From assembly GCA_964408805.1 (NCBI GenBank), contig CAYPAV010000017.1, positions 1 through 64,000 of the forward strand: 64,000 nucleotides of DNA, read 5' to 3'. Origin of the DNA: CAYPAV01 sp964408805. GTDB taxonomy: Bacteria; Pseudomonadota; Alphaproteobacteria; UBA8366. Shown piece after piece: positions 60,882-64,000 of the stretch (the first letter of the stretch is position 1; each line of letters starts with the position of its first letter). A program made the position numbers and the translations under genes. The notes under the pieces were generated by a model. That model had not been told where the DNA came from and did no database searches. It saw only the letters and a program-made list of their open reading frames with translations.

Positions 60882-61715
60882 ATGGCCTTGAAAACCTTCA
60901 ATCCGATAACGCCGAGTACGCGTGGACTGGTCATTGTCGATCGCTCCGGCCTCTACAAGGGCAAGCCTGTCAAGGGTCTGACCAAGGGGCTCTCGCAAAA
61001 AGCCGGTCGCAACAATATGGGCCGGATTACCGCGCGGCGGCGCGGCGGCGGCCACAAGCGGCGTTATCGCATGGTCGACTTTAAACGGCGGACCTTCGAT
61101 GTCCCGGCCACGGTCGAACGGATCGAGTATGATCCCAATCGGACGGCCTTCATCGCCCTTATCCGCTATGCCGATGGAACCCAGTCCTATATTTTGGCGC
61201 CGCAGCGCCTGGGCGAGGGCGACGAGGTGATCTCGACCGCCGGGCGCGCCGATATCAAACCTGGCAACGCCATGCCGCTCGCCAACATTCCGGTCGGCAC
61301 CATCGTTCATAACGTCGAGATGAAGGTCGGCAAGGGCGGACAGATCGCCCGCAGCGGCGGAACCTATGTTCAGCTCGTCGGACGAGACTCGGGCTACGCC
61401 CAGATCAAATTGAACTCGGGCGAGCTGCGAACGGTACGGGCCGAATGCATGGCGACGATCGGCGCGGTCTCGAACCCGGATCAAGCGAATATCAAACTTG
61501 GCAAGGCCGGCCGGAAGCGCTGGCTCGGCAAGCGACCGTCGGTTCGCGGCGTTGCGATGAACCCGGTCGACCATCCCCATGGTGGCGGCGAGGGCAGAAC
61601 CTCCGGCGGTCGCCACCCGGTGACGCCGTGGGGTGTGCCGACGAAGGGCAAGCGCACGCGCCAGAAAAACAAGGCGAGCGACAAGCTCATCATTCGGCGT
61701 CGGCACAAGCGGTAG
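60882..61715 (+). CDS. rplB: 50S ribosomal protein L2
   Basis: A 277-residue protein of standard length. It has KGLSQKAGRNNMGRITARRRG, RMVDFKRR and the C-terminal peptidyl-transferase-near segment GVAMNPVDHPHGGGEGRT with the essential histidine. It starts three bases after rplW. Confidence 0.98.
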   Translation: MALKTFNPITPSTRGLVIVDRSGLYKGKPVKGLTKGLSQKAGRNNMGRITARRRGGGHKRRYRMVDFKRRTFDVPATVERIEYDPNRTAFIALIRYADGTQSYILAPQRLGEGDEVISTAGRADIKPGNAMPLANIPVGTIVHNVEMKVGKGGQIARSGGTYVQLVGRDSGYAQIKLNSGELRTVRAECMATIGAVSNPDQANIKLGKAGRKRWLGKRPSVRGVAMNPVDHPHGGGEGRTSGGRHPVTPWGVPTKGKRTRQKNKASDKLIIRRRHKR

Positions 61716-61731
61716 GTGAGGAGATGCAGCC

Positions 61732-62010
61732 GTGACCCGTTCTGTTTGGAAAGGTCCGTTCGTAGACGGATATTTGTTGAAGAAGGCCGAAACCGTGCGT
61801 GACTCCGGGCGGAACGATGTTATCCGCACGTGGTCCAGGCGTTCGACCATCCTGCCGCAATTCGTCGGACTTACCTTCGGCGTCTATAATGGCCAGAAGT
61901 TCATCCCCGTCCTGGTGACGGAGAACATGATTGGCCATAAATTCGGTGAATTCTCGCCGACCCGCACGTTTTACGGCCATGCGGCCGACAAACGGGCGCG
62001 GAGGGCCTAG
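61732..62010 (+). CDS. rpsS: 30S ribosomal protein S19
   Basis: A 92-residue protein starting at GTG (TRSVWKGPFVDGYLLKKAE). The signature GHKFGEFSPTRTFYGHAADK is intact. It follows rplB by 16 bases, with GAGGAG upstream. Confidence 0.98.
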   Translation: MTRSVWKGPFVDGYLLKKAETVRDSGRNDVIRTWSRRSTILPQFVGLTFGVYNGQKFIPVLVTENMIGHKFGEFSPTRTFYGHAADKRARRA

Positions 62011-62013
62011 GGG

Positions 62014-62397
62014 ATGGGTAAGCGAAAGATGGAACGTCGGCTGGACGACAACGAGGCGCGGGCTCATGGGCGTTTCGTGCGGACCAGCCCGCAAAAATTG
62101 AATCTAATCGCGCAATTGATCCGGGGCAAGCCCGCGGACGCCGCGATCGCCGAATTGACGTTCTCCAAGCGGCGGGTGGCCAACGATGTTCGCAAGGTGC
62201 TGCAATCCGCCGTGGCGAACGCCGAAAACAACCATCAACTGGATGTGGACCGCCTCTATGTGAAAGAGGCGAGCGTTGGGAAAACACTCGTATTCAAGCG
62301 GTTTCGCGCACGCGCGCGGGGCCGGATGGGGCGCATTCAAAAGCCCATCAGCAACCTCACGATCGTCGTGCGCGAACGTGAGGAGGAGGCCGAATAA
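62014..62397 (+). CDS. rplV: 50S ribosomal protein L22
   Basis: A 127-residue protein. It has ARAHGRFVRTSPQKLNLIAQ and the tunnel hairpin GRMGRIQKPISNLTIVVRE. It starts three bases after rpsS and its stop shares one base with the rpsC start. Confidence 0.97.
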   Translation: MGKRKMERRLDDNEARAHGRFVRTSPQKLNLIAQLIRGKPADAAIAELTFSKRRVANDVRKVLQSAVANAENNHQLDVDRLYVKEASVGKTLVFKRFRARARGRMGRIQKPISNLTIVVREREEEAE

Positions 62398-63074
62398 TGG
62401 GTCAGAAAGTAAATCCGATCGGGTTTCGTCTCGGGATCAACCGAACCTGGGATTCGCGCTGGTACGCGGATCGCGATTACGGCGGTCTGCTGCACGACGA
62501 CCTGAAGATCCGCGGTTACATCGAAGACCGATTGAGCCAGGCCGGCGTGTCGCGCGTCATCATCGAGCGTCCCGCGAAGCGCGCCCGGATCACGATCCAT
62601 ACGGCGCGGCCGGGCGTCGTGATCGGAAAGAAGGGCGCCGATATCGAGCTCTTGCGGCAGGAACTCGGCCGCATGACCGAGAGCGACGTTACCTTGAACA
62701 TCGTCGAGATTCGCAAGCCCGAGCTGGACGCGAAGCTGGTCGCGGAGAATATCGCCCAGCAATTGACGCGTCGGGTCGCGTTCCGCAGGGCGATGAAGCG
62801 AGCCGTCCAGTCGGCGATTCGTCTCGGTGCCGGCGGCATTCGCATCAAATGCGGCGGTCGTCTCGGCGGTGTCGAAATCGCGCGTGCAGAGTGGTACCGG
62901 GAGGGCCGGGTGCCGCTGCACACCTTGCGCGCCGATATTGATTACGGCACGTCGACCGCGCAGACGACCTACGGTGCCTGCGGCGTGAAAGTCTGGGTCT
63001 TCAAGGGCGAGATTATGGAACATGATCCGATGGCCTCGGAGCGCCGGGTGCAGGATCAGCAGCCGCAGCGCTGA
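62397..63074 (+). CDS. rpsC: 30S ribosomal protein S3
   Basis: A 225-residue protein. It opens GQKVNPIGFRLGINRTWDSR; the KH domain has RPGVVIGKKGADIELLRQEL, and the C-terminal domain GAGGIRIKCGGRLGGVEIAR. Start and upstream stop overlap as TAATG. Confidence 0.98.
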   Translation: MGQKVNPIGFRLGINRTWDSRWYADRDYGGLLHDDLKIRGYIEDRLSQAGVSRVIIERPAKRARITIHTARPGVVIGKKGADIELLRQELGRMTESDVTLNIVEIRKPELDAKLVAENIAQQLTRRVAFRRAMKRAVQSAIRLGAGGIRIKCGGRLGGVEIARAEWYREGRVPLHTLRADIDYGTSTAQTTYGACGVKVWVFKGEIMEHDPMASERRVQDQQPQR

Positions 63075-63099
63075 CGGCCGAGGTTAAGGATAGGGAACG

Positions 63100-63519
63100 A
63101 TGTTAAGTCCGAAACGAACCAAATACCGGAAGGCGCAGAAGGGCCGGGTCCATGGCATGGCCAAGGGCGGGACCAGTCTTAATTTCGGCGCCTATGGATT
63201 GAAGGCGGTCGAGCCGGGTCGCATCACGGCGCGCCAAATCGAGGCAGCGCGGCGCGCGATAACTCGACATATCAAGCGCGCGGGCAAGATTTGGATTCGA
63301 ATTTTTCCGGACGTGCCGGTCAGCGGCAAACCCGCCGAGGTCCGGATGGGCAAGGGCAAGGGGACGCCCGAATACTGGATGTGCCGCGTGAAGCCCGGAA
63401 AGGTCATGTTCGAACTGGATGGCGTGGATTCGGAAATCGCCCGCATGGCGTTCGATCTGGCGGCGGCGAAACTCCCGATCCGGTGCCGCTTCGTCACCCG
63501 TATCGGGAGCGGGGAATAG
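63100..63519 (+). CDS. rplP: 50S ribosomal protein L16
   Basis: A 139-residue protein starting LSPKRTKYRKAQKGRVHGMA. RMGKGKGTPEYWMCRVKPGK and the arginine hydroxylated in some bacteria are in the conserved centre. It follows rpsC by 25 bases. Confidence 0.98.
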   Translation: MLSPKRTKYRKAQKGRVHGMAKGGTSLNFGAYGLKAVEPGRITARQIEAARRAITRHIKRAGKIWIRIFPDVPVSGKPAEVRMGKGKGTPEYWMCRVKPGKVMFELDGVDSEIARMAFDLAAAKLPIRCRFVTRIGSGE

Positions 63520-63523
63520 AACG

Positions 63524-63721
63524 ATGAAGGTCGAGGATTTAAGGCAGAAGTCCGAGGATGAACTGACCGACGAGCTCGGTGGCCTGCAAAAAGAGGCTTT
63601 CAACCTTAGATTTCAGAAAGCCAGTGGCCAATTGGAGAACACAGCGCGCGTCCGCGAGGTGCGGCGGGACATCGCCCGGATCAAGACGATCCTTCACGGG
63701 CGACAGGCCGCGGCCTCTTAA
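63524..63721 (+). CDS. rpmC: 50S ribosomal protein L29
   Basis: A 65-residue protein, two helices, beginning KVEDLRQKSEDELTDELGGL and containing NLRFQKASGQLENTARVREV. The ATG is four bases after the rplP stop. Confidence 0.97.
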   Translation: MKVEDLRQKSEDELTDELGGLQKEAFNLRFQKASGQLENTARVREVRRDIARIKTILHGRQAAAS

Positions 63722-63732
63722 GGAGAACGGGA

Positions 63733-63978
63733 ATGTCGAGACGGGTAATGCAAGGGCGCGTGTTGCGCGATGCGAAGGACAAGACCGTGCCGGTCATGGT
63801 CGAGCGTCGGGTCAAGCATCCGCTGTACAAGAAATTCGTCAGGCGGTCGAAGAAATACCTCGCGCATGACGAGCAGAACGTCTGCAAGGAAGGCGATGTG
63901 GTCCGGATCTTCGAATGCCGTCCCATCTCGAAGCGGAAGCGTTTCGTCGTGGCCGCGGATGCGGGCGAAAAGAGTTAG
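63733..63978 (+). CDS. rpsQ: 30S ribosomal protein S17
   Basis: An 81-residue OB-fold protein. It has QGRVLRDAKDKTVPVMVERR, YKKFVRRSKKYLAHDE and the signature GDVVRIFECRPISKRKRF. AAGGAGAA precedes the start. Confidence 0.98.
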   Translation: MSRRVMQGRVLRDAKDKTVPVMVERRVKHPLYKKFVRRSKKYLAHDEQNVCKEGDVVRIFECRPISKRKRFVVAADAGEKS

Positions 63979-63990
63979 GGAGACCGCGTC

Positions 63991-64000
63991 ATGATTCAGA
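63991..64000 (+). CDS. rplN: 50S ribosomal protein L14, first codons only
   Basis: ATGATTCAGA at the window's edge gives Met-Ile-Gln, the start of L14, in the position where rplN follows rpsQ in the conserved S10-spc order. Only ten bases are present, so the call rests on gene order. Confidence 0.8.

Overview
The window looks like a chromosomal segment of a high-GC alphaproteobacterium, probably Rhodospirillales-like. This rests on overall composition, the family mix (DUF3572, DUF6356, TIGR02186 with TauE, a SPINDLY-type glycosyltransferase, MotA/MotB, GAF plus HD-GYP) and a standard tuf-S10 ribosomal protein cluster at the right end. No phage, CRISPR array or intact transposase was seen.

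Layout. 1-3.8 kb: end of a TauD-type dioxygenase, a beheaded LysR gene, a DUF6356 gene, an Lrp/AsnC regulator, a GMC oxidoreductase and a small membrane protein. 3.75-8.8 kb: a GntR regulator overlapping a large FAD/Fe-S 2-hydroxyacid dehydrogenase, divergent from a serine-glyoxylate-type aminotransferase; the shared promoter region carries one perfect and one imperfect GntR-like palindrome. 8.9-14.5 kb: a secreted caspase-like protein with an EF-hand loop and an FGE-like domain, an exported PIMT, a zinc alcohol dehydrogenase, a secreted protein and an FAH hydrolase. 15.3-18.4 kb: a D-tartrate dehydratase operon with a 2-hydroxyacid dehydrogenase and a TctC-type binding protein. 18.5-22 kb: acyl-CoA dehydrogenase, MoxR ATPase and VWA protein, translationally coupled. 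22-27 kb: peptide deformylase, isopropylmalate-dehydrogenase-like enzyme, lipoprotein, tam, a luciferase-like gene with its middle deleted, DUF3572, sulfurtransferase, and two related small ORFs, one broken by an amber codon.

27.4-32 kb: TPR-OGT, MATE exporter, RNA methyltransferase. 32-36.4 kb: a motility/signalling block (MotA, MotB, MBL-fold hydrolase, GAF-HD-GYP) with a perfect CRP-type site between motB and the hydrolase. 36.4-45 kb: psuG; sulfatase-GntR-glycerate kinase operon; ETHE1-like/rhodanese protein; and an FAD oxidoreductase, dihydroxyphthalate decarboxylase-like protein and RidA operon. 45-51 kb: SMP-30 lactonase, AhpD-like protein, TIGR02186 with TauE, SDR, a rhodanese without its cysteine, class II aldolase.

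51.3-54.7 kb is a decayed patch on the 3' side of tRNA-Thr: an acyl-CoA dehydrogenase tail, a paralogue of the caspase/FGE protein that has lost the first half of its caspase domain and duplicated the FGE domain, and a frameshifted nuclease gene. From 55 kb on come threonine synthase, a SpoU-family methyltransferase, tRNA-Tyr, tRNA-Gly, tuf and rpsJ through the start of rplN.

Two metabolic themes recur: small hydroxyacids and glyoxylate (2-hydroxyacid dehydrogenases, D-tartrate dehydratase, glyoxylate aminotransferase, glycerate kinase) and sulfur (sulfatase, persulfide dioxygenase-like protein, three rhodanese-domain proteins, TauE). The best leads for unknown biology are the motility/c-di-GMP block with the CRP-type site, the caspase/FGE pair, the ACAD-MoxR-VWA operon and the duplicated small ORF family.
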